Shown: piece by piece, positions 26,494 through 34,336 of the stretch
How the letters are laid out: every line of letters begins with the position of its first letter
How positions within the stretch are numbered: position 1 is the first letter of the stretch
From: G020354785 sp964534745
GTDB lineage: Bacteria > Bacteroidota > Bacteroidia > Bacteroidales > UBA10428
Reading direction: 5' to 3'
Assembly: GCA_964534745.1 (NCBI GenBank)
Contig: CAZHQW010000019.1
Coordinates: forward strand, 1 to 47,778
Length of the DNA: 47,778 nt
The notes under the pieces: generated by a model
The model's input: the letters and a program-made list of their open reading frames with translations, nothing else
Told to the model about the DNA's origin: nothing
The model's database searches: none
Position numbers and translations under genes: made by a program

Positions 26494-27759
26494 ATGAAAG
26501 TAGATGTGTTGTTAGGCCTTCAGTGGGGAGACGAAGGCAAAGGAAAGATTGTTGATGCATTAAGTCCCGATTATGACATTATCACGCGCTTTCAGGGCGG
26601 TCCGAATGCAGGTCATACACTTGAGTTTGACGGTATAAAGCACATTTTGCATACAATTCCTTCCGGGGTATTCAGAAAGGATCAGATTAACATAATTGGA
26701 AACGGACTGGTACTGGATCCAATAGTTTTTAAAAGCGAGATAGATGCAATAAACAGGCTGGGAGTTGATTTAAGAGAGAGACTGTTTATCTCCAGGAAAG
26801 CACACCTTATCTTACCATCGCACCGTATTCTGGACGCCGCCTCAGAAGCAGCAAAGGGTCAAACCAAGATAGGTTCAACACTCAGAGGTATTACCCCTAC
26901 ATATATGGATAAAACAGGAAGGAACGGACTCCGTGTGGGAGACATAACATCAGCGGATTTCTATGAAAAATATGAATTCCTGAAATCAAAGCATAAGGAA
27001 ATTCTTAAGCTCTATCAGTATAGCTATGACATCAAAGAATACGAGGATAAATGGTTTGAAGGCATTGAGGTGATGAAGAATTATAGCTTTGTTGATAGTG
27101 AACTCCTTATCAATAATTACCTTAAGGAAAACAAGACAATACTTGCAGAAGGGGCGCAGGGAACGCTTCTTGATATTGATTTCGGTTCCTATCCCTATGT
27201 TACCTCATCAAATACCATATGCGCCGGAGCATGTACGGGACTGGGCATTGCACCAAGTAAAATCGGACAGGTATTCGGGATATTTAAGGCATACAGCACA
27301 AGGGTCGGCAGCGGGCCCTTTCCGACGGAGCAGACCAACGTAATCGGGAAATTATTGCGTAACAAGGGACAGGAATACGGTGCGACAACAGGAAGACCAA
27401 GAAGGTGCGGATGGCTTGATCTGCCCATACTTAAATACTCGATAATGCTCAACGGTGTAACACAGCTGTTCATGACAAAAGCAGACGTACTGTCAGGATT
27501 AAGCAAAATTAAGGTATGTACAAGGTATAGGGTAAACAGCGAGGAAATTGACTATATCCCCTATGATCTCAGCCAGGTATCGGAACCGGTATACACAGAA
27601 ATTGAAGGATGGGAAAAGGATATTTCAGGTATAAGTTCAAAAGAAGAAATCCCTCCTGCGCTTAATAATTATATGAGCTTTATTGAAAATGAAACAGGAG
27701 TGCCTATAACCCTGGTTTCTGTTGGGCCTGACAGGGAACAGATAATATTCAGAAAATAA
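26494..27759 (+). CDS. purA: Adenylosuccinate synthetase
   Basis: 421 residues, normal for the family. It catalyses the GTP-dependent joining of IMP and aspartate, the first committed step to AMP. The N-terminal signature GLQWGDEGKGKIVD contains the GTP loop and catalytic Asp, and FQGGPNAGHT follows with the catalytic His. Later conserved segments are GTTLRGITPTY (here STLRGITPTYMDK), LAEGAQGTLLDIDFGSYPYVTSS, and TTGRPRRCGWLD. The ATG at 26494 opens directly on the conserved N-terminus. Third gene of the rel-fur-purA series; a likely promoter of its own lies about 40 bases upstream. Confidence 0.97.
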   Translation: MKVDVLLGLQWGDEGKGKIVDALSPDYDIITRFQGGPNAGHTLEFDGIKHILHTIPSGVFRKDQINIIGNGLVLDPIVFKSEIDAINRLGVDLRERLFISRKAHLILPSHRILDAASEAAKGQTKIGSTLRGITPTYMDKTGRNGLRVGDITSADFYEKYEFLKSKHKEILKLYQYSYDIKEYEDKWFEGIEVMKNYSFVDSELLINNYLKENKTILAEGAQGTLLDIDFGSYPYVTSSNTICAGACTGLGIAPSKIGQVFGIFKAYSTRVGSGPFPTEQTNVIGKLLRNKGQEYGATTGRPRRCGWLDLPILKYSIMLNGVTQLFMTKADVLSGLSKIKVCTRYRVNSEEIDYIPYDLSQVSEPVYTEIEGWEKDISGISSKEEIPPALNNYMSFIENETGVPITLVSVGPDREQIIFRK

Positions 27760-27787
27760 ACAGCTCTTACCGTACATCACCTTACTG

Positions 27788-29725
27788 TCACTCCGTCTTA
27801 TTGGGCAATTCGAGTCCGAAACCCGAGGACCTGTCTTCCCTCTTCAGCAGCAAAGCAAATATAAGTCCAGCCACACCCAAAAAGCTTAAAATCAACACCG
27901 CCCTCGAATAATCAAGGGGAGCAGTAATACTGACATAGTAATTATAGGGAGTCCACTGAAAATAATCACTGTCAGCTCCAATTACCCTACCCTTACCCAG
28001 ACTGACAGTATTATTGTCTGACAGTTCTTTGGCTTTTTGCACTTCATCCCATATCACCGTGCCCCCTTTATTTTTATCAGTTATGATAATTTCCAGATCA
28101 TCGTCCTCACTTATATTACCTCTGATATTTTCACTTACTGAGAAACTGTAATCAGCGTTTATAAATATTTGTTCACGTGTGATAGTTTTTTCAGAACCTT
28201 TATCCGCCATTTTAATTTCACAATAAAAAGTATCTCTGGCTAACCTCATACGCTGAATGTCTGCATCTAAAAATTCATCAGGCTTACCTATAACAATACT
28301 GTACTTACCCGAACTGTCACTGTGAACATCATGTGATTCATGCCATAGAACCTTTTCGTCCATTCTGCCAGTGGTATCAACAACACTCACCTTAAGCTTG
28401 AATGATTTATCCTTATTCGCCTGTCCTGACTTTTTCAGATACAAACCATCATATGTGAATTCATTTCCTGCAATTTCTTCAAATGATGAAGGCTTAATGA
28501 TTGTTCTATAAAACGGATTGGTAACATCAAGAATAAAACCTATTATAAAAGGGAAAGCCCATAATCCTATATTCTGGACAGAAAACATGAATCCGTAGGC
28601 TGTCCCTATTTTTCTGGTTTCGACTATTTTTGCAACCGACGGCCACATTGCGGCAGGGACAAGTGAAAATGCAACACCAAGCATAAACATCGGCAGATAG
28701 GGATTAAGCTGTGTAAATGTAAAAGTAAGATGAACCAGCACAAGTATCAATGAACCAAGTATCATCACTGAAGCGCTCTTACCCTTGATATCGGTAAACC
28801 AGCCAAACAAGGGAGTAAAAATAATAGTCCCGAAAGGTAAAATGGAAGTTATTCTTCCGCTAAGTTCACCCGGCAGTCCGAATTTGTTTTCAAGCATATC
28901 GGTAGCATACTTGAGAAATGGGAAGACCGCCGAATAGAAGGTAACACATAGCAGAGTAATATAGATAAAGGAAGGTATTCTGACAAGCTTAAACACGTCG
29001 GTAATTCTGAATTCTTCATCCGGGGAATGGGACAAGCTAAACTTCTCAACCCTGTCAAACCGAAGATCAAAAAAGATATAAATAATAAAAGTTAATACAG
29101 CAATGGCCAAAAGACTGGCTGCAAACCATATTGGACGATTCCAGAAATTGTCAGTCGAAATGCTCCTTGAAAAGAATAATGCCATGGCAGTACCCATGCG
29201 TGCTACCGCAATATTAAGACCCAGGGCCATTGCCAGCTCTTTCCCTTTAAACCATTTGACAACTACCTTGGAGACAACGACAATGCTTGTTTCAGCTCCC
29301 AGTCCGAAAAGAAAAAACCCAAGCGACATCATCTTTATCGCCGGTGAATAGGATTTCAGGAAAGTGCTCATAAAATGATATCCCAGCCCACCGTTATTGA
29401 AATAATCCGATGCCCCGTATGCTGTGAGCAATGAACCTATTGCCATAAAGGAGGTAAACATGAGTCCGGTTACCCTTATTCCTATCTTGTCAAGTATTAT
29501 TCCCCCTATAACAGCCATCAGCAGAAAAACGTTTGGTATTGAATAGGCAGAGACAAGGAACCCATAGGCGGTATTACTGAATCCAAGATGTTCCCTTAGT
29601 AAATTCTGCAGTGGTGACAGCGCGTCATAAAAATAATAGTTCGCGGCCATCACCAGGCTTACAATAAATAATATAACCCATCGCAGGGATCTTATATTAA
29701 CCGGGGTAATGCTTTTATCATTCAT
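27788..29725 (-). CDS. MFS transporter with a large extracytoplasmic domain between the last two helices
   Basis: 645 residues from the ATG at 29725; another in-frame ATG lies at 29773, and the shorter start is preferred because RSLRWVILF then follows a typical short N-terminus. Twelve hydrophobic segments fit the major facilitator fold, with the helix 2-3 loop motif GGIILDKIGIRVTG and a related WFTDIKGK later. Between helix 11 (PFIIGFILDV) and helix 12 (AVLILSFLGVAGLIFALLL) there is a hydrophilic insert of about 200 residues (DNA about 27915-28530), which should face the periplasm. Part of it (FKLKVSVVDTTGR, SSGKYSIVIGK, FYCEIKM) looks like a beta domain. The substrate is unknown. It faces purA, 28 bases away. 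Confidence 0.85.
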   Translation of the reverse strand: MNDKSITPVNIRSLRWVILFIVSLVMAANYYFYDALSPLQNLLREHLGFSNTAYGFLVSAYSIPNVFLLMAVIGGIILDKIGIRVTGLMFTSFMAIGSLLTAYGASDYFNNGGLGYHFMSTFLKSYSPAIKMMSLGFFLFGLGAETSIVVVSKVVVKWFKGKELAMALGLNIAVARMGTAMALFFSRSISTDNFWNRPIWFAASLLAIAVLTFIIYIFFDLRFDRVEKFSLSHSPDEEFRITDVFKLVRIPSFIYITLLCVTFYSAVFPFLKYATDMLENKFGLPGELSGRITSILPFGTIIFTPLFGWFTDIKGKSASVMILGSLILVLVHLTFTFTQLNPYLPMFMLGVAFSLVPAAMWPSVAKIVETRKIGTAYGFMFSVQNIGLWAFPFIIGFILDVTNPFYRTIIKPSSFEEIAGNEFTYDGLYLKKSGQANKDKSFKLKVSVVDTTGRMDEKVLWHESHDVHSDSSGKYSIVIGKPDEFLDADIQRMRLARDTFYCEIKMADKGSEKTITREQIFINADYSFSVSENIRGNISEDDDLEIIITDKNKGGTVIWDEVQKAKELSDNNTVSLGKGRVIGADSDYFQWTPYNYYVSITAPLDYSRAVLILSFLGVAGLIFALLLKREDRSSGFGLELPNKTE

Positions 29726-29791
29726 GTATTGATCATTTAAAAAGTAATTTGCTAAAAATAAAACTTTTCTCATTCATATCAATTTTTATAA

Positions 29792-29824
29792 TTTGTTATT
29801 ATTTAAATTTTATTTACATCTTTG
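29792..29824 (+). promoter_or_regulatory. Candidate promoter for the phosphofructokinase pair
   Basis: TTTG (29792-29795), a 21-base A+T-rich spacer, then CATCTTTG (29817-29824), which matches TAnnTTTG at all but the first base. The leader to the ATG at 29876 would be about 45 bases. This is one of the few sites in the window where both boxes appear at the right distance. Confidence 0.45.
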
Positions 29825-29875
29825 CCCTTAAATCCGTATTAAATAATTTCTAAAACCAAAAAGGATATCTTTATT

Positions 29876-31093
29876 ATGAAAGAGGCAATTGCTATTTTAT
29901 GCGCAGGAGGGCCTGCCCCGGGAATTAATACTGTTATTGGTTCGGTAACTAAAGTTTTTCTTAACGCGGGTTTTAATGTGCTGGGACTGCATGGAGGATA
30001 CAAGACAATCTTTACGGATAATCCCGATTTCGAGTACCTTGATTTCGTGTTTGCAGACAAGATATACAGCACAGGAGGATCAATACTCAGAATGAGCAGG
30101 TATAAACCAAAGGATTCGGAGTTCAAAACGGACTTCTTCGTGAAGAATAATATTAAGCTGCTTGTCACAATTGGCGGTGATGATACGGCTTCAACAGCCA
30201 ACAGGCTGAGCAGGTTTCTTGCAGACAATAAACTGAGTGTGGCAAATATCCATGTGCCAAAAACCATAGACAATGACCTGCCCTTACCTGAAGGAAATCC
30301 CACCTTCGGCTATCATTCGGCAAAAGAAGAAGGTGTCAGGCTGGCAACAACAATTTACGAGGATGCACGTACAAGCGGTAACTGGTTTATAGTATCCGCT
30401 ATGGGACGTGAGGCAGGTCATCTTGCCTTCGGCATTGGCACCGCATGCCATTATCCGATGATTATAATACCTGAGATGTTTAATAAGACCAAGGTAAACT
30501 TTGACAGGATCCTCAGACTGATTATTTCCTCAATAATAAAAAGGCTCATACTTAATATAAGCTATGGCGCAGTGATTATTAGTGAAGGAGTATTTCATTT
30601 TATGAGCGATGAAGAAATAGAAGGAACAGGTATTAACTTCACCTATGATGAACATGGACATCCCGAGCTGGGTAATGTGAGCAAATCCCATATTTTTAAT
30701 ATTCTGTTGCAGCACCGGTTAAAAAGAATAAAGATAAACGTCAGAAGCCGTCCCAATGAGATAGGATATGAGCTAAGATGCTGCAGGCCCATAGCATATG
30801 ACCTGACCTATGCAACTTTACTGGGCACAGGTATTATAAAACTTTACAAGGAAGGTAAGACAGGCTGCATGATTACCGTTGACCAGAAAGGAAGCGTAAT
30901 TCCCCTTTACCTTAAGGATGTTGAAGATGAGAATGGAAAAATAAAACCCAGGCTGGTCAATATGGAATCGGAAAGGGTAAAACTGGTATTTGAGAATAAC
31001 CTGCATTATATTAAGCAGTCTGACTATAAGGAGGCAAAAAAATACGTGCCTAACCCCGAACATTACGACTTTTTTAAAATCCTGAACTGGTGA
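29876..31093 (+). CDS. 6-phosphofructokinase, pyrophosphate-type signature (copy 1)
   Basis: 405 residues with the phosphofructokinase fold. Gly100-Gly101-Asp102-Asp103-Thr104 (GGDDT) replaces the GGDGS of ATP enzymes, and PKTIDND with Lys129 replaces PGTIDND. An Asp after GGD and this Lys are the known markers of pyrophosphate-dependent enzymes, because they block the ATP alpha-phosphate site. The N-terminal loop is CAGGPAPGIN instead of SGGDAPGMN, so it is somewhat divergent. The SAMGREAGHLAFG segment and the PEMFNKTKV region complete the active site. The expected reaction is reversible phosphorylation of fructose 6-phosphate with PPi. It is followed by a second family member 89 bases downstream; the two differ clearly in sequence, so this is an old duplication. 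Confidence 0.9.
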   Translation: MKEAIAILCAGGPAPGINTVIGSVTKVFLNAGFNVLGLHGGYKTIFTDNPDFEYLDFVFADKIYSTGGSILRMSRYKPKDSEFKTDFFVKNNIKLLVTIGGDDTASTANRLSRFLADNKLSVANIHVPKTIDNDLPLPEGNPTFGYHSAKEEGVRLATTIYEDARTSGNWFIVSAMGREAGHLAFGIGTACHYPMIIIPEMFNKTKVNFDRILRLIISSIIKRLILNISYGAVIISEGVFHFMSDEEIEGTGINFTYDEHGHPELGNVSKSHIFNILLQHRLKRIKINVRSRPNEIGYELRCCRPIAYDLTYATLLGTGIIKLYKEGKTGCMITVDQKGSVIPLYLKDVEDENGKIKPRLVNMESERVKLVFENNLHYIKQSDYKEAKKYVPNPEHYDFFKILNW

Positions 31094-31182
31094 TAAGATA
31101 GTTGATCTTTATTATATTTACTTATAATTAATTTCTTATATTTAGAAATAATAACAGCAGCCTTAAATTTAAACTTAGCATT

Positions 31183-32391
31183 ATGGTCTATGTAAAAAAG
31201 AAAAAAGGCACTATTGCGATATTGACAGGAGGAGGAGATGTCCCCGGCTTAAATCCGGCAATACGTGCCATAACAATAAGGGCAATCAGGGAAGGTTACC
31301 AGGTTATCGGACTGAGAAGGGGCTGGGCTGGACTGCTTGAGCTGTCAAGGGACAAAAATGCAGATAATTCTGACAAGTATATAACCTTATCTGAAGAGAT
31401 CGTAAATAAAGCAGGAAGAACAGGAGGAACATTCATTCATACCTCCAGGACAAGACCCAGTCACATAGCAAAGGCAAATGTTCCCGAACAATACAAGAAC
31501 AAGTATAATAAAGATATTAATGATCTAACCCCTGAAATTATAAAGAACCTGGATTTTCTGAATGTTGACTATCTCATACCTATAGGCGGGGATGATACTT
31601 TAAGTTATGGAGTCAGGCTTTATGCAGAGGGAGTGAAGGTGCTGGCCATACCCAAAACCATGGATAATGACGTGCCGGGCACAGATTACTGTATCGGATT
31701 TAGTACCTGTATAACGCGCACAATACAGATGTGCAATACTCTGAGAACCACTGCCGGCTCACACGAAAGAATACTGGTAATAGAGGTTTTCGGCAGGTAT
31801 GCGGGTTTTACGGCTATGCTGCCGACTATGGCCGGGGCTGCCAATAGGTGTGTCATACCAGAATATAAATTTGACATTGAAAAACTTACCAGGCTGCTTG
31901 TCGAAGACAGAAACAGGAATCCCAGCAAATACTCGGTTGTTCTCGTTTCCGAGGGGGCCATATTTGAGGGCAGCAGTGAAATGATATATAAATCTGCTGA
32001 AAAAGATGCGTATGGGCATGCCAAACTCGGAGGTATAGGAGACGCTGTTTCTATAAAAATTAAGGAGCTCTCTCCCAAGTTTAATAAAGGAAGAAGAATA
32101 AATGTAATAAATCAGCAATTGGGCTATCTTGTGAGAGGAGGAGATCCCGATGCCATTGATTCAATAGTGCCGATGGCTTATGGCAATCTTGCACTTGACC
32201 TTGTGCTGAAGGGAATTCACGGCAGGCTCGTTGTTCTGAGGAACGGCAGGTATGATAACGCTCCCATAGACGTTGTAACCAGCACAAGTAAGGTGGTAGA
32301 TGTAAAAAGACATTATAATGCAGAAAGGCTAAGGCCCCATTATAAGAGCTTTGAGTTCCAGCCATTGTTTATTATGACCGGCCACCACTAA
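31183..32391 (+). CDS. 6-phosphofructokinase, pyrophosphate-type signature (copy 2)
   Basis: 402 residues. The N-terminal loop LTGGGDVPGLNPAIR is closer to canonical enzymes than in copy 1. The phosphoryl-donor markers are again of the PPi type: GGDDT at 135-139 (Asp138) and PKTMDND with Lys158. EVFGRYAGFTA, VLVSEGA, and the late QLGYLVRGGDPDAIDS segment fit the family. Both copies may work together in glycolysis, or one may accept other substrates such as sedoheptulose 7-phosphate, as shown for some PPi enzymes; this is inference. It is probably co-transcribed with copy 1. The start ATG is followed by a lysine-rich N-terminus. The stop lies 8 bases from the facing SPOR-lipoprotein gene. Confidence 0.92.
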   Translation: MVYVKKKKGTIAILTGGGDVPGLNPAIRAITIRAIREGYQVIGLRRGWAGLLELSRDKNADNSDKYITLSEEIVNKAGRTGGTFIHTSRTRPSHIAKANVPEQYKNKYNKDINDLTPEIIKNLDFLNVDYLIPIGGDDTLSYGVRLYAEGVKVLAIPKTMDNDVPGTDYCIGFSTCITRTIQMCNTLRTTAGSHERILVIEVFGRYAGFTAMLPTMAGAANRCVIPEYKFDIEKLTRLLVEDRNRNPSKYSVVLVSEGAIFEGSSEMIYKSAEKDAYGHAKLGGIGDAVSIKIKELSPKFNKGRRINVINQQLGYLVRGGDPDAIDSIVPMAYGNLALDLVLKGIHGRLVVLRNGRYDNAPIDVVTSTSKVVDVKRHYNAERLRPHYKSFEFQPLFIMTGHH

Positions 32392-32399
32392 GATAACGT

Positions 32400-32867
32400 T
32401 TATCTCTTTTTGTAAACCCAGGCCTTGGGTGTGATATCGGCTCTTACTGATCCCAGGTCATCGAGGCTTGCTCTCAGATCTCCGAAAGAACCTACAGAGA
32501 CCATGTGAAACCCGTCATCCCTTAATAAGATCTCTGTCGTATATCCCATACTGCGCATCTTCTCAGCATATCGTTCAGCAAATTCAGGTATCATAAAACA
32601 GCCGGTGATAACGTAATATTTATTGGCCGGACCACCATAAGTTGACTTGTATATGTCTTCCTCCGGGATATCTGGCGGCTCTGTTTGCAAGCCAACAGCT
32701 GCGGTCTCAGGCTGAATAGCCACTGTGTCAACTTCAAGCGACTTATCCATTTCAGCTGCGTAATTGATAAGAGTATCCACTTTTTTGGAAAACAACCTCT
32801 TTTCTTCGAAATATTTGCACCCGGAAATTAATATTATTATAACAATGAAAAGCAGTATTTTTTTCAT
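32400..32867 (-). CDS. SPOR-domain lipoprotein
   Basis: 155 residues. The lipobox LISGC gives a lipidated Cys17 after a short, very hydrophobic leader. A linker of about 60 residues rich in Glu, Pro and Thr follows, and then a SPOR domain (about 82-155): KYYVITGCF, AERYAEKMRSMGYTTEILLRDDGFHMVSVGSF. SPOR domains bind peptidoglycan strands stripped of stem peptides, which are enriched at division sites, so a role in cell division or wall remodelling is likely. Expected as a periplasmic, membrane-anchored protein. It is preceded by 159 bases of A+T-rich DNA that separate it from another lipoprotein gene on the same strand. Confidence 0.88.
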   Translation of the reverse strand: MKKILLFIVIIILISGCKYFEEKRLFSKKVDTLINYAAEMDKSLEVDTVAIQPETAAVGLQTEPPDIPEEDIYKSTYGGPANKYYVITGCFMIPEFAERYAEKMRSMGYTTEILLRDDGFHMVSVGSFGDLRASLDDLGSVRADITPKAWVYKKR

Positions 32868-33026
32868 TATACAAATAATTTTAATGTATTTGTACTGATT
32901 AATATAAAAGCCGCTCTAAGTTATAATATTTTAAATTGATTTAAAACTATTTATAATTATTCATATTAACAATTTATCTAAACAGGGTTAACAACCCCGC
33001 AGACTGCCAGAATATTAATACTTTCC

Positions 33027-33548
33027 CTATACTCCGACTCTTATTTTATATTGTATCCTAGCCTTTATCTGCATTTCTTCTTCCAGGTCTTCATCAAGAT
33101 GCAGGGTTATGGTTAACTTATATTCATCAGCTTCAAGGTAACCCTTTAATTCTCCCTCGTAATAATCCATGTTTGCAAAAGTCAGTCCCTCCTCCACATT
33201 AGTCTTTGAAGCAAATACAATCTTATCGAGCCCCTCTGCTTCAATGGTTATTTCAATTGATTCAACAGGATCGAAGTTGCCGTCGCCGATAACTTCAACT
33301 GTCACATCATTTATCTTTACCGATTCAAGGTCTGCCAGGTTTTTTCCTTCGGATTTAACAATAGAGTCCAGGTCAGTCTTGAGATACTTGTAACTCTTGA
33401 CATAATTCCCTGCTTCTTCAGGATTAACAATAAAGTTAACTGATGAATAATCAGTCTCAAATGAAAAATCAATGAGATTCTCACATCCTCCAATTACCAA
33501 TGCCAGTAATAATGAGGCAAGTAGTGTTTTAAGTACAGTTTTTTTCAT
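33027..33548 (-). CDS. Hypothetical lipoprotein
   Basis: 173 residues from the ATG at 33548. A longer frame starts 63 bases upstream but would put 21 polar residues before the leader. MKKTVLKTLLASLLLALVIGGC is a clear lipoprotein signal with Cys22. The mature part is acidic and beta-rich, with alternating strands such as VKINDVTVEVIGDGNFDPVESIEITIEAEG and YKLTITLHLDEDLEEEMQIKARIQYKIRV. It recalls small Bacteroidota lipoproteins with one immunoglobulin-like sheet, but I do not recognise a named family. The 292 bases upstream contain a possible -7 element (33600-33607) on this strand and otherwise nothing that I can identify. Confidence 0.75.
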   Translation of the reverse strand: MKKTVLKTLLASLLLALVIGGCENLIDFSFETDYSSVNFIVNPEEAGNYVKSYKYLKTDLDSIVKSEGKNLADLESVKINDVTVEVIGDGNFDPVESIEITIEAEGLDKIVFASKTNVEEGLTFANMDYYEGELKGYLEADEYKLTITLHLDEDLEEEMQIKARIQYKIRVGV

Positions 33549-33599
33549 AGTTAAAGCATTTAAATGATAATATATTGATTTATAGAATAATCTCAGCTT

Positions 33600-33607
33600 C
33601 AAATTTA
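33600..33607 (-). promoter_or_regulatory. TAnnTTTG-type -7 element (minus strand)
   Basis: The minus strand reads TAAATTTG, 52 bases before the lipoprotein ATG. The nearest TTTG upstream on that strand is 24 bases away (33632-33635), a little too far, so support is moderate at best. Confidence 0.3.
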
Positions 33608-33840
33608 TCAAAAGAAAGATAAAACCGGGCTCAAAACGGGTATAATTTGATGAATCAACAATTACAGTGGATAAAACTGTAAAAAGGATGACTGAAATTT
33701 ATCACCCGATATCAATCATTCAGACCTTTAAAACAGGAATTCATCAATAAGATAAAGGCATTTTATTACCCGGGGAGCATTATTCCGTATATAAATGTAT
33801 GTTTTCACTGACAATTAAACAACTATAAAATTATTTATCA

Positions 33841-34236
33841 ATGGATTACAACTGGCAGGATTATACCGTACTTATAACAGAGGATGATGAAATATCCTAT
33901 AAATATATTGAGCTCGTATTATCAAGAAAAACAAATATCAATATTATATGGGCGGTAAATGGCAGTCAGGCTGTCGAATATTGCCAGCTTTACGAACATA
34001 TTGATATTGTATTAATGGATATACAGTTACCTGATATTGACGGCTATGAGGCAGCACGCCAAATAAAAACCTTCAGGCCCGGTCTTCCTATAATCATGCA
34101 AAGTGCCAATGCCTATAATGACGAATGGGAAAAATGCCTTGCCACAGGATGTGATGCTTATGTATCCAAGCCCATAGATTTGTATGCCCTGTTCTCAAAA
34201 ATAGATAACCTTATTGATAAGGTTCCCACAGGTTAA
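33841..34236 (+). CDS. Stand-alone response regulator receiver protein
   Basis: 131 residues, only a receiver domain. The acidic pocket is Asp15-Asp16 in LITEDDE, the phosphoacceptor is Asp60 in VLMDIQLPDIDG, the switch residue is Ser88 in MQSAN, and the conserved lysine is Lys110 in VSKPID. All key residues are present, so it should be phosphorylated. There is no output domain, and no histidine kinase gene is nearby, so it must work with a partner elsewhere, for example in a phosphorelay or by protein contact. It stands alone between a 292-base spacer and the acyl-CoA synthetase gene. Confidence 0.92.
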   Translation: MDYNWQDYTVLITEDDEISYKYIELVLSRKTNINIIWAVNGSQAVEYCQLYEHIDIVLMDIQLPDIDGYEAARQIKTFRPGLPIIMQSANAYNDEWEKCLATGCDAYVSKPIDLYALFSKIDNLIDKVPTG

Positions 34237-34299
34237 GACTTCATGAATCTGTCCCGCTGATTTTTTAATTTCTTTTTACCCCAGGAAACAGGATTTTTT

Positions 34300-34331
34300 T
34301 TTATATTGGGAATGCTTAATCCCAATATAAA
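34300..34331. promoter_or_regulatory. Perfect 12-base inverted repeat just before the acyl-CoA synthetase start
   Basis: TTTATATTGGGA (34300-34311) and TCCCAATATAAA (34320-34331) are exact reverse complements around an 8-base loop. Five T follow and then the ATG at 34337. It could be an operator, an RNA hairpin that hides the translation start, or a terminator for the preceding receiver gene, given the T-run. Confidence 0.6.
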
Positions 34332-34336
34332 TTTTT

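Noticed and set aside
32985..32997. GGGTT-AAC-AACCC hairpin downstream of the small lipoprotein gene
   Set aside because: Stem of only five pairs, three-base loop and no following T-run on the relevant strand, so a terminator call is not supported.
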